Source: Ulota crispa
Taxonomy: Eukaryota; Streptophyta; Bryopsida; Orthotrichales; Orthotrichaceae
Direction of reading: 5' to 3'
DNA length: 64,000 nucleotides
Assembly (NCBI GenBank): GCA_963920765.1
Contig: OY987247.1
Span: forward strand, 16,464,471 to 16,528,470
Positions 34,177 through 46,500 of this stretch are shown in pieces; the first letter of the stretch is position 1; every line of letters starts with the position of its first letter. A program made the position numbers and the translations under genes. The notes beneath the pieces were generated by a model. It was not told the origin of the DNA, did not search any database, and worked only from the letters and a program-made list of their open reading frames with translations.

Positions 34177-35956
34177 AAGTCCCCATGTGGGATTGGCTGT
34201 GGTGAGGATCGTCACAGCAACTTCATTTTCTACATCTTTCGTAGTTCTGGTGCTTTGAGAGAGTTGATTTTACGGTTTAGCAATCAATTGTTTTCAAGCA
34301 AGAGGGCTAGAATGCCGATGTTGAGTTATCTAGGACAATCTTTGCTCATGTTTGCTGCAGTGCATTGTTCCACCTATGATATAATAGCTCTGCTCTTTAA
34401 AGGATCTGCCAAAGTAGAAGGTGGTTTTTAATCCGCGAATTGGAAGGAGTTCAGGTTCTCATGGAAACATGAGAATGCAAGGCTTACACAGCATTTTAGA
34501 GCAGTGTTGCCCGCCCACCGTTTTCGCTTTAGATGCACTGTGGTTGGCAGTAACTGTACTTGCCTATATTAGTTGGCTGAGAGTTGAGGGCAACGAGAAA
34601 ATATGAAAGTGGTAGGGTGCACTTAACATTTCTGAAGCAGTGTTACTCCCTTTCACTTTAGCTGTATTATGTACACTTGTTTATGATAGAGGATACTTTA
34701 GAGAAGTGGAGCATGTTGGATGAGCAGTTTGGGCCTGGTGTTCGCAGCACCTGTTAAGATTATTAGACATTCTCTGCTCTTAGGAGCATTTGAATCCGGA
34801 TTTGAATTAACTTTGAATTCTGTGGCAAATTCCAGACAGGCTTGCTCTTGAGCACAGACCATAGGTTGGCACTTGGCATGATGCTGAGAATGGGCTATAC
34901 GGTACGTCACTTTTGCTGGTGAATGGTGGGCTAATGTCTTACATTTATATCTGTACTTTTTTGTCTTACATTTATATGTTTACTTTTTGATTGATCTAAG
35001 AGCTGAGAATTATGAGACAAATTACTGGTTTTAGTCCTTTTCTAAGTGATCAATCAGGCAGTGATATGACTATCTTGATCATTGGATTTGGCATTGTGAA
35101 TGGTGATAATGATAAAGATGATGGTTTTTTGCGGCTTGTGGGGGTGCCGGTGGTGAAATTTCGCCAAATGGGCAGTTCTTTCTTAGAAATTGTAAATACT
35201 AAGCTCATTTTGTTTTCTTGTTTTCAACCATCTATAGCTATTTTTCATCCGTTTTGAGTGTTTTTAATCCACTTACTCACTTTTCATCTAGTTTCAATTA
35301 TGAAACGATGTGTTTTGCATCGATTGTCTTTCTAATTACATTCTAAGATTTGTAGATTTTTTTTTTAACCTTATTTTTGAAGCCTGTTCTTGATTAGGTT
35401 GGGATATTCAAGATGTTGATATTGATGGGTAAGTGTGGAAGCAAATTATTTGCGTGGACATCTTCAGTTATTCTTTCAATGTGAAAAAGTGTAAGTGGAT
35501 ATTCTTAAGTTCATTATGCACTTTGACATATTACCAAATCTTGAATACACGGTTGCCTTCGAACCCTTGGCTCAATGTCAAAAGACTTGCTCATTGTCTA
35601 AACACCTTCTATTATAATACACCCATGACAAGTTACGTCAAATGAAATCAAATAACAAATGCATGACGGAATTGTTTGGTAAGCAAATTATGGCTAAAAT
35701 AGAAAGTACGAGAGATAGTGCTACTCCTTTGGAGAGATGCAATTTTTTTTGGTGATGATCATTTTGCTCTAAAAAAAAAAGCTTATTTTTCATTAATTAA
35801 AAAGGAGAAGCCATTTAGTTGCCCAATGGCAATGTCTGTTACTCAACTCAGGTCTTTGCAAACAACAAACTTGATTACATCACAACTTTGATTATAGTCC
35901 TTGTCCTTTGTTATTATTATTGTTGCTACAGAATGTGCCCTCAATATTACTAGGGA
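34177..35956. other. Downstream region of the cyclin gene
   Basis: The first several hundred bases are probably 3' untranslated and flanking sequence, with mixed composition. AT-rich DNA follows. Small frames here show no recognisable family. Confidence 0.4.
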
Positions 35957-36362
35957 ATTGATATGTGTACCACACCCTTTGAACTACTGTACCACACTCA
36001 TGGGGTACATTTTTAGATTTCTACCATCAAAAAGCTGAATTTGAGAATTTGGAATTCAGATTTGGACTTAGAGACCATGGTGTAGTCTAGAACTATAAAA
36101 AAAAGTTGAAATTTGATAACGCCCAATGAAATGGTTTAGCTAGAGAGAAAAGTGTTACTTTTATTTTTGTTTGTAAAAAAAGATAAGCTTTTTCATTGGG
36201 TGTTGTTGAATTGCAACCTTTTTTATGGTTCTAGACTAAATCATAGTCTCTAAGTCCAAATCTGAATTCCAAATTCTCAAATTTAGCTTTTTGATGGTAG
36301 AAATCTAAAATTTACCTTGGGCTGTGGTACAGTAGTTCAAAGGGTGTGGTACACATATCAAT
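35957..36362. mobile_element. Foldback MITE (CCACACCC family), copy 1
   Basis: The left arm begins ATTGATATGTGTACCACACC and the right arm ends with its complement. Arms of about 160 bp pair along the element. Two further copies (47799-48201 and 59202-59606) lie inside the CACTA elements. Non-coding. Confidence 0.8.
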
Positions 36363-36887
36363 GCCTAGCTCAAAATCTTAAGTGCTAAAAGAGGCCAGGG
36401 GTGAATTGACCCCTCATTGCTCCCTTGCTTGGATGAATGGGGTTATGAGGCTCTATCCATTGCGCATTCATATTTTCTAGGTACGGTGGTAAAGTTTTGT
36501 AATTTATAGGCACAAGTAAAAGTAATAATTTAATGTTCAATCACATACTTTTCTAGGGCTCTAGAGAAAACCGGGGTCTTTGAAATCAAATATGAAATCA
36601 AATTTTCAAATTTAGTTTATTGATGGTAAATTTATAAACTCTCAAAATTTCTTAAATGTGAAAAAGCAAGGGTTTTTCACCTTGGCCACACAACCTTGTA
36701 AAATAGTTTGCTGAGCTCCCGGCCTCATTCATCCAAGAACAAGGTAATGAGGGGTCAGTTTACCCTGGCCCCAAAAGAGTGAATGAACTCTTGTTTGCAC
36801 TTGAGGGCTTATTACCTCTTAATTAGGTTGAAATTGATTTTTAAATGCGGTTTTCTTTTAGGATTTTGACAATTGGAGTGCAATTAA

Positions 36888-37607
36888 CCCCTAAAGGACC
36901 AAGCCCCCTTTTTGGGGACAAATGGGATTTTGGGCACATATCTATGGCTAAACTACTTTGTGTGGCTTTTTGAAACTTTTATGGGAGATGGGGAATTCAA
37001 AGATTTGTGTGGGCATGTAACTTTTTCCTCATTCTGATATTTATTGAAGAAGTTAAAAATGAATTTATGAGAATTTTAGTTCAATGGGTAGCCCAAAAAC
37101 TTCTTTAAAAATTGCTTTTTTTTTAAAATAAAAATTTAAGGCTAGTTCTTTAGACTTATGTATATGTGGGAAGCTTTGAATCATTCAATTTTAATTGATG
37201 AGATGAAAGTTAAGAGAAGTTTTAGTTTGCGTGTAGGCATTTTTTTGAGATTCTCCACACCTACCTGCAAACTAAAACTTCTCATAACTTTCATCTCATC
37301 AATTAGAATTGAATGATTCAAAGCTTCCCACATATATGTAAGTCTAAAGAACTAATCTCAAATTTTTATTTTTAAAAAATGCAAATTTTAAAGAAGTTTT
37401 TGGGCTGCCTGCCAAACTAAAATTCTCATAAATTCATTTTTAACTTCTTAAATTAACGTTGGAATGAGGTAAAACTTAGATGCCCACACAGATCTCTGAA
37501 TTCCCCATCTTCCATAAAAATTTCAAAAATTTACACAAAGTAGTTTAGCCATAGGTACATGCCCGAACTCCCAAAAGTCCCCCGAGGGGACTTTGGTCCT
37601 TTAGGGG
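36888..37607. mobile_element. Palindromic TTAA-type MITE, family 2
   Basis: TTAA lies at 36884-36887 and 37608-37611. The ends are CCCCTAAAGGACCAAG and GGTCCTTTAGGGG. The whole element is a large inverted repeat: the left half to about 37245 is reverse-complementary to the right half from about 37255, with a short centre. Each half matches the outer half of ordinary family 2 elements, so it probably formed by inverted duplication of one end. Transcripts would fold into a stem of about 350 bp. Confidence 0.85.
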
Positions 37608-37857
37608 TTAAGAATTTGTATTTTATTGCCATTCCTTACAAAATTTGGATTGTTCAAGCATGTAAACAATGAGATTTTGATCCTTGATGTCTTGCATATT
37701 TATTTTTAGGCACAACCAACATTCAATATTGTAGTACATCTTGAGGAGATACCAAAGAGACAAAGTTTGTTTTTAATAAAATCTAAATGGTTTATCCACT
37801 GTGAGCAATTGACTGTGCAATATTTTTCACTTGGTTTTACATATTTTTGGGTATTAA

Positions 37858-38533
37858 CCCCAAAACAACATTGAGGACATAATGTGCTCTCAACCAATTT
37901 TTGAGGTTGAATAAAACCTTACCAAATTACTATTTTTAACAATTTGTTTTTTTGAAAGATTCTTTTTGAAGTTTAGTTTTAGCTTTAGCAATCTGATTTT
38001 GCAAATGATTGATTATGATTTTTCTATTCAAGATTTTGTGCATGGGTGTTCATTGCAATCTTGACTTTATGTAGTGCTGAGGGCTCTTGGGAATGAGCCT
38101 GAAATACACTATATATATGAGAAAAAAGCATATTAGAAATTCATTTAAAAAAATTGTAGAGTAGATTTTGAGAAGTCATAAATCGATTTGGGTTATGCAT
38201 GTTAGGCCCTTTAACCTCATATTTTTTTGGTGACCATCTTTTAAAATTTGACATGTGAAAAGAAGATTGAAAGACTTCAAATCACTTTCACAGTTTTAAC
38301 ATGCTCATGATTAAATATTATAATCTTTCAATCCACAAGAGATATTATTGTATTTTCTTTTCTAATGTGGTCTATAACATGTCTAGTTTGATTTTATACA
38401 TTTACAATTTGAAAAGAATTGATATAACATCTACAATTCGAAAAGAACTGATACAACTTATCAAAATGTTGGCTTTTTGCTCAAATTGGAGAAAATTCCG
38501 ACAAGCTCAGGAATTTCCAGGGTCGTTTTGGGG
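37858..38533 (+). mobile_element. TTAA-type MITE, family 1
   Basis: TTAA lies at 37854-37857 and 38534-38537. The ends are CCCCAAAACAAC and GTCGTTTTGGGG. The interior matches 2730-3375 throughout in the same orientation. This is the cleanest family 1 copy in the window. Confidence 0.85.
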
Positions 38534-38537
38534 TTAA

Positions 38538-41370
38538 CCAGCATTGTAGAAAAGCCTCCCTTATTAAAAAAATTATCTAGATGAAGCCCTCGTGATCATC
38601 TTTGAAGTAAACCAACGCACACTCAAAAAGCGTATAACTTTCTTAGTTGCAAAAATTTCAGCAACATTTTGAAAATAGAAACCAAGATTCAACGCTACAG
38701 TTTCAAGATATCATAAGTTATGCGTAACACCTCACTTGTACGATGCAATGTGATCTTTGATACTTGAAAATCAAGCCTCAAAATCATAAAAGATTCTAGT
38801 AGGAAAAGAGGGATTTGTTCAAAAGGAGTTTGCTTTAGTATCATCAAACAAAATTCTTTATCTTTGTTAATTTATATTGAAGATGTATAAAAAGAACCAC
38901 AAAAATTTAATGTATCTAAGTAAATACTTGAACGAGTGTAAAAATTGCTCTCCAATAGCTAGAGTAAAGAACAAATCAATAAAATCTAATTTTAGAAAAA
39001 TCTAATTTATCTATCACGCTTGTCCAAAGTGATTCAAAATTGTTGATATAATATATGAATAATTTTGCCATTGCACTTGCCAAGTAGGCTTCAAAAGTTC
39101 CTACTACAAATGACAAGATACATCATATAAATAATGTAATCTATGTTTTCAACTATTAACTCTGTGAGGTTGTATTTGAACATGAGGTTTAGCTAGTTAT
39201 GCAATACTGGCATCAAAAAAATAAATTCTTAACCAATCTTTTGTAACTAAAAATAAAAAATGAACTTTTTATGATACTCAGAATCGACTTTGCAAAAATC
39301 TTTGTTACCATAAAAATGATTAAAGTAAAAAGAGGCTTTCAGCAAAATTGAAGATAATAGTGATATACACATTGTTGTTATTGAAGTATTTAGAAGCTCA
39401 AGTCAAGATAAATTTGAAAAAAAAAAAAAAACCTAGTGAAAATCTTTTCAACTGCTTGTAGAAATTTACTTTGAAGGGTCATAGAGTTTTTGAAAAAATG
39501 AAAAATAGAATGAATAGCACATTATAAGAACTACTGTTCTGAAATTGATTTCAAATGGAATGAGTTTGGTTTCAATTTTCACTCAAACACATCATTTTGG
39601 AAGAACTTGTTGAGCTTGAGCATGCTAACAATCAGTTCTATTTTAAAAGGATCAAATATTATTCGTGGCAATTGTTGATTTTCTGATGAAACATACAATG
39701 TTACGTTTTGGAACTCTTAACATTCACAAGTTCTTAGGATACGTTCAAACCATAGTTATTTCTAGTTTTACAACCAAAGATTCATCCTTATGGACAAGGT
39801 TCCGTTTCACAATTCTCATGGAATACAAAATGCTCTTGAGGATATTGGACACTTTTATTTTTGTTTTCAATCATACATCCCAGTATCAAATGCCGCAAAA
39901 CGGGTATTTGAACACATTAAAAAGTTAAACTTGACACTTTTAAAAACAAGGGGTTAAACTTTCATAGAGATCAATTAAACTAATCTCAAGAGAACCTTAT
40001 ATTTAACATGGATTGGTTTAGGTTACCTAATACTGGTTAAAGTTTTAAGCAAACCAATTGTCTATATTCCTATTACAAAGCATCAAGTGTCTATCCATCA
40101 TAGAAAATTTATTTCTTTTTAGAAACACAAGAAACTTGAAATTGTCTATAAACTCCTAAGCATCTAAAGAGCCCAATATGGCCAACAGGGGTGCTTGAAG
40201 GTGTGAAAGTAGACAAAAGAGGCATTGATAGCTCATTTTTTGGTTTAGCACAAATTTAAGTGCAAGTGAAATTGCAAGTTCAACAAAACATTTTGATTTG
40301 GTTGTTGTTTCCTGAAATGCTTGCTTTGCTCTAAATTTTGCAAGGGATACAAAAAAGGTTTTGTTTCTTCAACAATCTAGAGAAGAATGATGTTGGCCGG
40401 CGCAAGCGCGCAATCAAAGGGAGTGGCTAGGACAAGATGGAAGCCCATGCTCCCATGTATTGTACTATACAAGGGAAAAGTTTAGTGGTGTGCCCATTTT
40501 TCCTTTCTGTGATTTAGACAAGGTACATGTATGAACAAGTGGGATCCAATTACTTTGAGTAGCCATATGTTTTGGAGGTTTTTCCCATTTGTGGAGATTT
40601 TTTTTCCATCAAGTATAGCTAGACACAATCTCATGGGATCAACCATTATGTAATTTTTTTTTACAAAAAAATCACATCAAAATCCAAAATCCATATTGTG
40701 AACTACTACCCAAATAAGCAAATATGACATTCTCAACAGTGGAGATTTTGCAAATTTACTTAAATTTGAAATTGGATTGGCTTTAAACACTTCATTTACA
40801 GTTGGGTATAGAATGACCGGTTTGGATTGTGTGATTACTTGTGCAACTTTCCAAAAATTCAAGGATGTGCTGAAGGTTTCATATTGGGGTTATACTAAAT
40901 TTTCTTTGCGAGATGCTTGGGAGTTAAAGAGGACATGAAGGAGAGGAAAAGGGTGGGAGAGGGAGGGTGCAAAAAGAAGGTAGAGAGAGGAACAAGTTGG
41001 ACAAGACAAGAGAGAAAAAAAAAACAAGTAAGAGAGCGCAGAACAAAGTTAAGGCATACTCGTACATAGTAAGCTTAGTTCATAGCACTTGTTGTGAAAG
41101 AGGGTATTGTCTAATTATCATGAAATTGAGGTTACACTTATGCAAAATTATCTTCCCAAAGGAGCAATATTGCATACAAAAGCGACCTTGAAGTACTCAT
41201 GAAAGAAGAACTAGGTACTCCGTATAACATGAATAAATTTAAATGCTGGAAGTGCATTTGAGAGCTAAAAAATGCAAGTAACTCCTGAAAAATACTGAAA
41301 AAAATAAATTACAAAGTTTCTCCAATAGAATCGAAACAGGGCATATTCTGTACACAGAAATGACATTCTT
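38538..41370. other. Gene-free AT-rich stretch
   Basis: No gene or clear transposon boundary is recognised. The frame at 39665-39928 has composition expected of chance. A purine-rich GGAGAG/GAAAAA stretch lies at about 40930-41040. Confidence 0.35.
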
Positions 41371-43074
41371 TCAATCACCCAACACAAACTCAATAATATC
41401 AGACCGGTGAGTGGCAGTTACAAGAGCCACACCCATTCTACTGAGCTTATCACAAAGTCTCTCCATCTGCAACAATTCCGAACATGAAAAACTGCCAGAG
41501 CCTTCGCATAACATGAAATCCAACAACTTCTGGCCACAAACACGGGCTTCTACCAAGTCAATAGCCACACGACCAGAATCATTCTTGTCAATAGGTACAT
41601 CATCCTGTGGTTCGTCTTCATCCTTGTCAGTAGTAACAGTATCCGTCAGCATGAGACCATTTTCCACGACACCAGCAATCTGTAGAGTTGAGTACTCCGC
41701 CTGAACGTTACCCTCATCAACCATACTAATGTACTCTGAAGCTGAAAGTTTCTCAATAGGATCACCACCACTTGTTTTGCCAGGATCCAAAGCTGCAATA
41801 AGTTTTTCAAGGTCTGCAAATTCCTCCTCCATTTGCAATTGTACTCGGTTTTGAAGACTAACAACATCTGTACTCCAGTCACGAGGACAAAGATCCGCAA
41901 CTCTCCAGGCATTCTGTATAGTTTCAGCATCAAGGTCATTCCAAGTTGCTACCAGCCACATCATACATTGGAGCAAGTCCAAGTCTTGCACATTCTCTGA
42001 AGCAACACCTTGAGCCAACCTCCAGGCCACCAGTTTGCGTTTGTAGCGTAATTTCAAAGCAGTAAAGACACCTGGATCCAAAGGTTGAACAACCGGGACC
42101 ACAGATGCAGGGAAAAATAAAAAGGTGATGTTGGACAAGACAAAGGCGTCGAATTCACCAATCTGAGTCTTCTGCATGCCGTCGATATTATGACTCGCAG
42201 CGTTGTCCAGCAAGACCAGGATTTTCCTCCCCTTGGCAGCCATCGCCTGGTTTTCACCAATCACCCAATTGGTGAAAACATCTGCATTCATCCATGCATT
42301 GCTATTTGAATAGTAATGCACAAAAATATTGGGATCGAAAGCTTCAGGAAAACACTTTGGCCGGGTGGTTTTGTGGACGAAAATCATCTTCAAACGCTCC
42401 GTCCCAGAAGTGTTCGCACAAAGCCCCAACGTCACGCAGTCTTTCTCCTTCATCATCCCCCGAGGGCTACTTACATTTAAATTTTTCAAAGGAGGTGCTC
42501 TGTAATACAAGCCTGTTTCGTCAAAATGGAAAACATCCTCGGGGTCATAGGTTGCAACAATTGCAAGCAAATTGGCATGTGTTGCTCCGCCTCCTTGAGC
42601 ATCTGCATCACTGGATCGAATAACAAGGCTCTGACTAGCAAACCCGTGTCTGGACTTGAACTTCTCCAGCCAACCATGGGAAAGCTTTAAGTCATTCTTA
42701 GAGATTCCAAATGAATCTCTCAACTCGGTAGCCTTTTTTACCAGCATTGCATCGTTTACAGCTCCCTTTCGTGCCCGGACTTGATCCACCCACGACATCA
42801 GCGCTTTGTCCACTTGCGGCCATTTTGCATCTCTCACTCTCCTGGTTTTCCCTTCACGCAGATTTGGTTGAATTACGAGCCATCTACCTGATTCCTCAAG
42901 AATCTTGGAGATGGTTGAACGGTTCACAAGTCTGAAACCATGATGGTCAACCATGTACTTGGCAAGTTCCGAGTGTGTTAAAGTAGGTTCTTCGGTCTGG
43001 ACTTCACAAATCTTCCTCTTCTCATCCCAGGTGAGGTCTACGCGTTTCCGTTTGGGTTTCGAAGGACTAGGCAT
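41371..43074 (-). CDS. Pogo/Tigger-type DDE transposase, intact, 567 aa
   Basis: A single uninterrupted frame from ATG to stop. Residues about 8-62 form a Psq-like helix-turn-helix. Residues about 85-145 form a CENP-B-type second DNA-binding domain (SWVDQVRARKG ... GWLEKFKSRHG). The DDE domain starts near 175. D185 lies in FHFDETGLYYR, D290 in LVLLDNAASH and D333 in VQPLDPGVF. The second and third acidic residues are 43 apart, longer than the usual pogo spacing near 30. The C-terminal part is acidic. Such enzymes cut and paste elements at TA sites. The clean frame implies a recent insertion or a domesticated gene. No convincing terminal repeats were found, which leaves both options open. Confidence 0.85.
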   Translation of the reverse strand: MPSPSKPKRKRVDLTWDEKRKICEVQTEEPTLTHSELAKYMVDHHGFRLVNRSTISKILEESGRWLVIQPNLREGKTRRVRDAKWPQVDKALMSWVDQVRARKGAVNDAMLVKKATELRDSFGISKNDLKLSHGWLEKFKSRHGFASQSLVIRSSDADAQGGGATHANLLAIVATYDPEDVFHFDETGLYYRAPPLKNLNVSSPRGMMKEKDCVTLGLCANTSGTERLKMIFVHKTTRPKCFPEAFDPNIFVHYYSNSNAWMNADVFTNWVIGENQAMAAKGRKILVLLDNAASHNIDGMQKTQIGEFDAFVLSNITFLFFPASVVPVVQPLDPGVFTALKLRYKRKLVAWRLAQGVASENVQDLDLLQCMMWLVATWNDLDAETIQNAWRVADLCPRDWSTDVVSLQNRVQLQMEEEFADLEKLIAALDPGKTSGGDPIEKLSASEYISMVDEGNVQAEYSTLQIAGVVENGLMLTDTVTTDKDEDEPQDDVPIDKNDSGRVAIDLVEARVCGQKLLDFMLCEGSGSFSCSELLQMERLCDKLSRMGVALVTATHRSDIIEFVLGD

Positions 43075-44143
43075 CTTCCAAAAGTCTCACACTTTGTCCT
43101 GATCAAAAAAGGGCACTCCCATCATCAAGAGCACTGAACAATAAATAGTTACTTGCAGAAAATTGTGCCATAAACACCATACTAGGTAAATTGGGAAATA
43201 TAATACATTCTGAAACGTTCACTACTTCTGTCAGTATGTACAATTTAGCATATTACAAAAAAACAAGCGTGCATTTTCTTGTACAATAGTGAAGTCACAA
43301 TGATTACCTCCAAGAATTTCAAAAAATTACAACTTTGAGCTATAGCTATGCCTACATTTACTATATGTAAGATTAAGGTGGAGTACAAAATGGTCCCTCC
43401 GTTTTTCCCAATTTTCTTAATATGGTGTTCATATCAAATCCTCAGGCCATCCATGACAGTCACAATATTTCTAAAACTGCATCAACCTCTTTCCAAAACA
43501 ACCGGTGTGCATGCGACACATACCTAAAGCTTTGGCACTCGAAGATGATCCCGTCCAAGTCGATGAATACTTGATAGAGCGATCCCTTTACTGACTGCCT
43601 GCATCTTCAGAGACCTATTACATTATTGTCCAGGAGAGAATCTGAAGCTCATATTCTAGACGCACAATTCCTTGTGAAGAAAAGAAAAGAAAAACTACTT
43701 CGATGCAAAAAAAAACTAACCAAAGAATAACTATTAAGTGCCCAAGCAAATAAAAACTGGAAACTAGAGCTGATTGGAAAAACTTTCAAAACAAACTTCT
43801 GTCATGCAAAATGTCGGGCATGCTTTCTTCTTTCTACTGATACATCTTGTTACCTCCCTTGAAGCTTCCTAATTGAAATTTCTTAAACGATTTAATTCAA
43901 CTCCTACGAATATGGAGGCTGCCACATTTGGCCATTTGGGCACTTATCTATTAAAAGCCTGTAAAAACTCACCACCGACCGATTCATCAAAAATTGTCCT
44001 AATATATAGACTTCTTTTGATCGCATAGTAAAATAATAAAGGAGTTCCATTGTACCAAAATTAAAGCCGTTAATGGTATGCTAGTTGCTTGCCTGATTTG
44101 ACTCGCGTTCCTGATATGTGACCAGTTGAGCTTATAAAGAGGA
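43075..44143. other. Region upstream of the pogo-type transposase
   Basis: AT-rich and without a supported gene. It separates the transposase start from the last exon of the next minus-strand gene and should hold the transposase promoter. Confidence 0.35.
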
Positions 44144-46003
44144 TCATCGGTCCAGGGCTTCAAAGTACTTCAACACATCCAGCATGACATCTTTGTCGAC
44201 CTGACCACCTCCTCCAGCTTGTAAATCACCAACTCTTTTGTGCTGCACAATGAAACCAGCGTGGAAATATTCAACGCCAATGAATAGAAGCTTTAACAGA
44301 GACTTATAGTTGCTACCAAAATGCGCAAATGAGAACATTTATCAAGCACACAATTCTCATGGACATCGGATTTAGCAACACCGGAGTGCAACAAAGGATG
44401 AGAATCAATCTGCAAGATCAGACCCAAAGGAAACAATCCTTCTCCCAATTATTATAGGCACGTACTGGAGAGTTGCTCTAAAAGAGTATAGCAGTAGAAA
44501 TTGATATACAGCAAGTGGCATTCGGGATCCAGGTTGGACGACTGAATTTGAATTATATTTCTACAAAGCGCCAATTCCACAGAAATTGCTTACACTACAG
44601 AATCTCAAAGTGGCAGTAGTCCCAACCGCACGTATTTCACTTGAGACTACGGAGTACCATTGTCATTAAAGTACCATAGAGTAATCTCAAAGTCTACAGT
44701 TCTTAAATCTGAAGTGACCACAAAACGTCGGTAAGAAGTTATCAATAGATTAAAGCCTAGCTATGAGTAGCACTCAAGTTCAAGCCAGTACAGTATTGCA
44801 GTCAGCAGACACTTCATGAAAATGCAGAAAACTGTAGATGGATTAAAAAAAATCTATCCAGAAATTCGTCAGTTCAAAACCACTCATAAATGATGCACCT
44901 GAGCTCAAAATACTCAAATAAATTGAAGAGTTTCCATAGCACAATACATTGTATGATACAATACTATGAGGCCTGACGTTCTTCAAAACTCGAGAACCAA
45001 AGTTGCAGTCTTTAGCTTAGTTCACAGATGTACACTACTCTTATGAAGGAATGCATGTCACTGAGAGCAAAGGATTTGAAGTGTCACCTGTAGGACCAAG
45101 AACTCACGGTTTTGACATGACCACTTTGACTAATCATATTGTAAAGAATTTAACTCCTACTGGACAAAATTCCATACAACCGGAATCAATGAAGAACATC
45201 GTGTATGTTGATCCAACATATAAAATAAAATTGGATAGATGGAAGTCCGCATGTTCCAACTCGAAATTGCCAAAATAAATAAAAAAACAAAAAAATAAGA
45301 AAAATGAAGTCCAGTTTGAGAGTTTTGATCGTGTAGTTTACAAGCTGAAAGGAAATTTATTGGCTCTGGACCGCAGGAGAGGAAGCTTTGCATCGACAGA
45401 AGCTCCCCTGAGCAATTTTAATTTGAGCAGGTACTTTACTTGACAGAAACATAATTTACCTGCTTGTTCTCCTAAACTTTGCTATGACCCTAAACCTTAA
45501 CGCGACCCCGAGTTTAAGAAATTCCAAGTAGTATAATCCAAAATTAAAATTGTTTGCAGAGTTGTATACTTAACTCGCATTTATCTGGAACTACTGACGG
45601 AACAAAAAAAACATGAATTTTTATTTAGATGATGAAATTCGTTGAGATGCTCAAAGCTAACGTACTTGCTTGTTCATAACCCTAAACCTTAATGCGATCC
45701 CGACTTTAAGAAGCTTATAATCCAGAGTCAAAAATATTTGCAGGATTATATCCTTAAATTGCATTTATCTGGAACTACTGACAAAACAAAAGAACATGAA
45801 TTTTTATTTAAATTATGAAAATTCGTTGAAATGCTCAAAGATTTTTTAGGGTTTAGGGTTTCAGTGTACCTGATAATAACACCGTCCGCACCAATTTCAA
45901 CAGCTTCAACAGCTAAATAAGGTTCGGAAGAATTTCGCCAATTGCCGCTGCTGCTGCTGATGCCGTTTTTTCGTTGTCCCGACGTAAAACGAGATTGCTC
46001 CAC
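44144..46003 (-). CDS. Putative three-exon gene of unknown function
   Basis: Three minus-strand exons join in phase. Exon 1 is 46003-45870 (ends ATCAG, donor GTACAC). Exon 2 is 45407-45342 (acceptor TGCTCAG, donor GTAAAC). Exon 3 is 44312-44144 (acceptor TTTGGTAG, stop TGA). Both junctions are phase 2 and the joined peptide reads VEAVEIGADGVIIRGASVD, then KFPFSFNYKSLLKLLFIG, ending LKYFEALDR. The composition is protein-like and not low-complexity. No family is recognised. No in-frame ATG is seen in exon 1 (it opens with GTG, and a stop TAA lies just upstream). The true start may be in an upstream exon or the locus may be damaged. A telobox lies in intron 1. Confidence 0.45.
45843..45862 (-). 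promoter_or_regulatory. Telobox (tandem AAACCCTA)
   Basis: Two joined copies of TTTAGGG on the plus strand lie just inside the first intron of the minus-strand gene. Teloboxes near the start are common in plant housekeeping genes. Function here is inferred from position only. Confidence 0.45.
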
Positions 46004-46310
46004 ACAAGAATAAAATTAAAACGAAATTCTGCAAATGCGCAAACAATCGGATCGTGAAGAAGCGTTTTTTTTTCGTCAGTATAGGAGTTCGAGTGTGACA
46101 GCGGTGATAATAGAGAGGAAGCTTGCGGAGGTGAGTATGAGAATGAGAATCACGAGAGATGCGGTGCGTGTCAAAAGGAACAAAACCCTCGTCAAACGAT
46201 GTTTTCGTCGCCCTAAAGGAAATCCGGCACTGTCGGCGGCGGTGGAACCCTTTTCACACTTTCTCAAAGTCCTTACAAGATATTTGGTTGTTTCTTCAAA
46301 TTTCAACCAA

Positions 46311-46500
46311 GTCATTCCATGTCTCAACTTCGTCATTCTATGTCTCATCTTCGTCATTCCATGTCTCAACTTAGTCATTCCATGTCTCAACTTCGTCATT
46401 CCATGTCTCAACTTCGTCATTCCATGTCTCAACTTCGTCATTCCATGTCTCAACTTCGTCATTCCATGTCTCAACTTCGTCATTCCATGTCTCAACTTCG
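46311..46500. repeat. 21-bp minisatellite, about 9 copies
   Basis: The unit is about gtcattccatgtctcaact plus two bases, with only a few substitutions between copies. Because 21 is a multiple of three, frames stay open across it. The plus strand gives a MSQLRHS heptad in one frame and a hydrophobic NFVIPCL heptad in another. The minus strand gives MTKLRHG. It lies upstream of the minus-strand three-exon gene. Confidence 0.95.

Noticed and set aside
41214..44658. Inverted GGTACTCCGTA words flanking the pogo-type transposase as possible terminal repeats
   Set aside because: Only 11 bp match, which is expected by chance at this distance. The enclosed segment would also cut off the last exon of the neighbouring three-exon gene.
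45051..45278. 75-aa plus-strand frame
   Set aside because: It overlaps the intron of the minus-strand three-exon gene, has no recognisable domain and is of chance length.
46311..46500. CRISPR-like regular repeats
   Set aside because: There are no spacers between the 21-bp units and no cas genes. It is a simple minisatellite in a plant genome.
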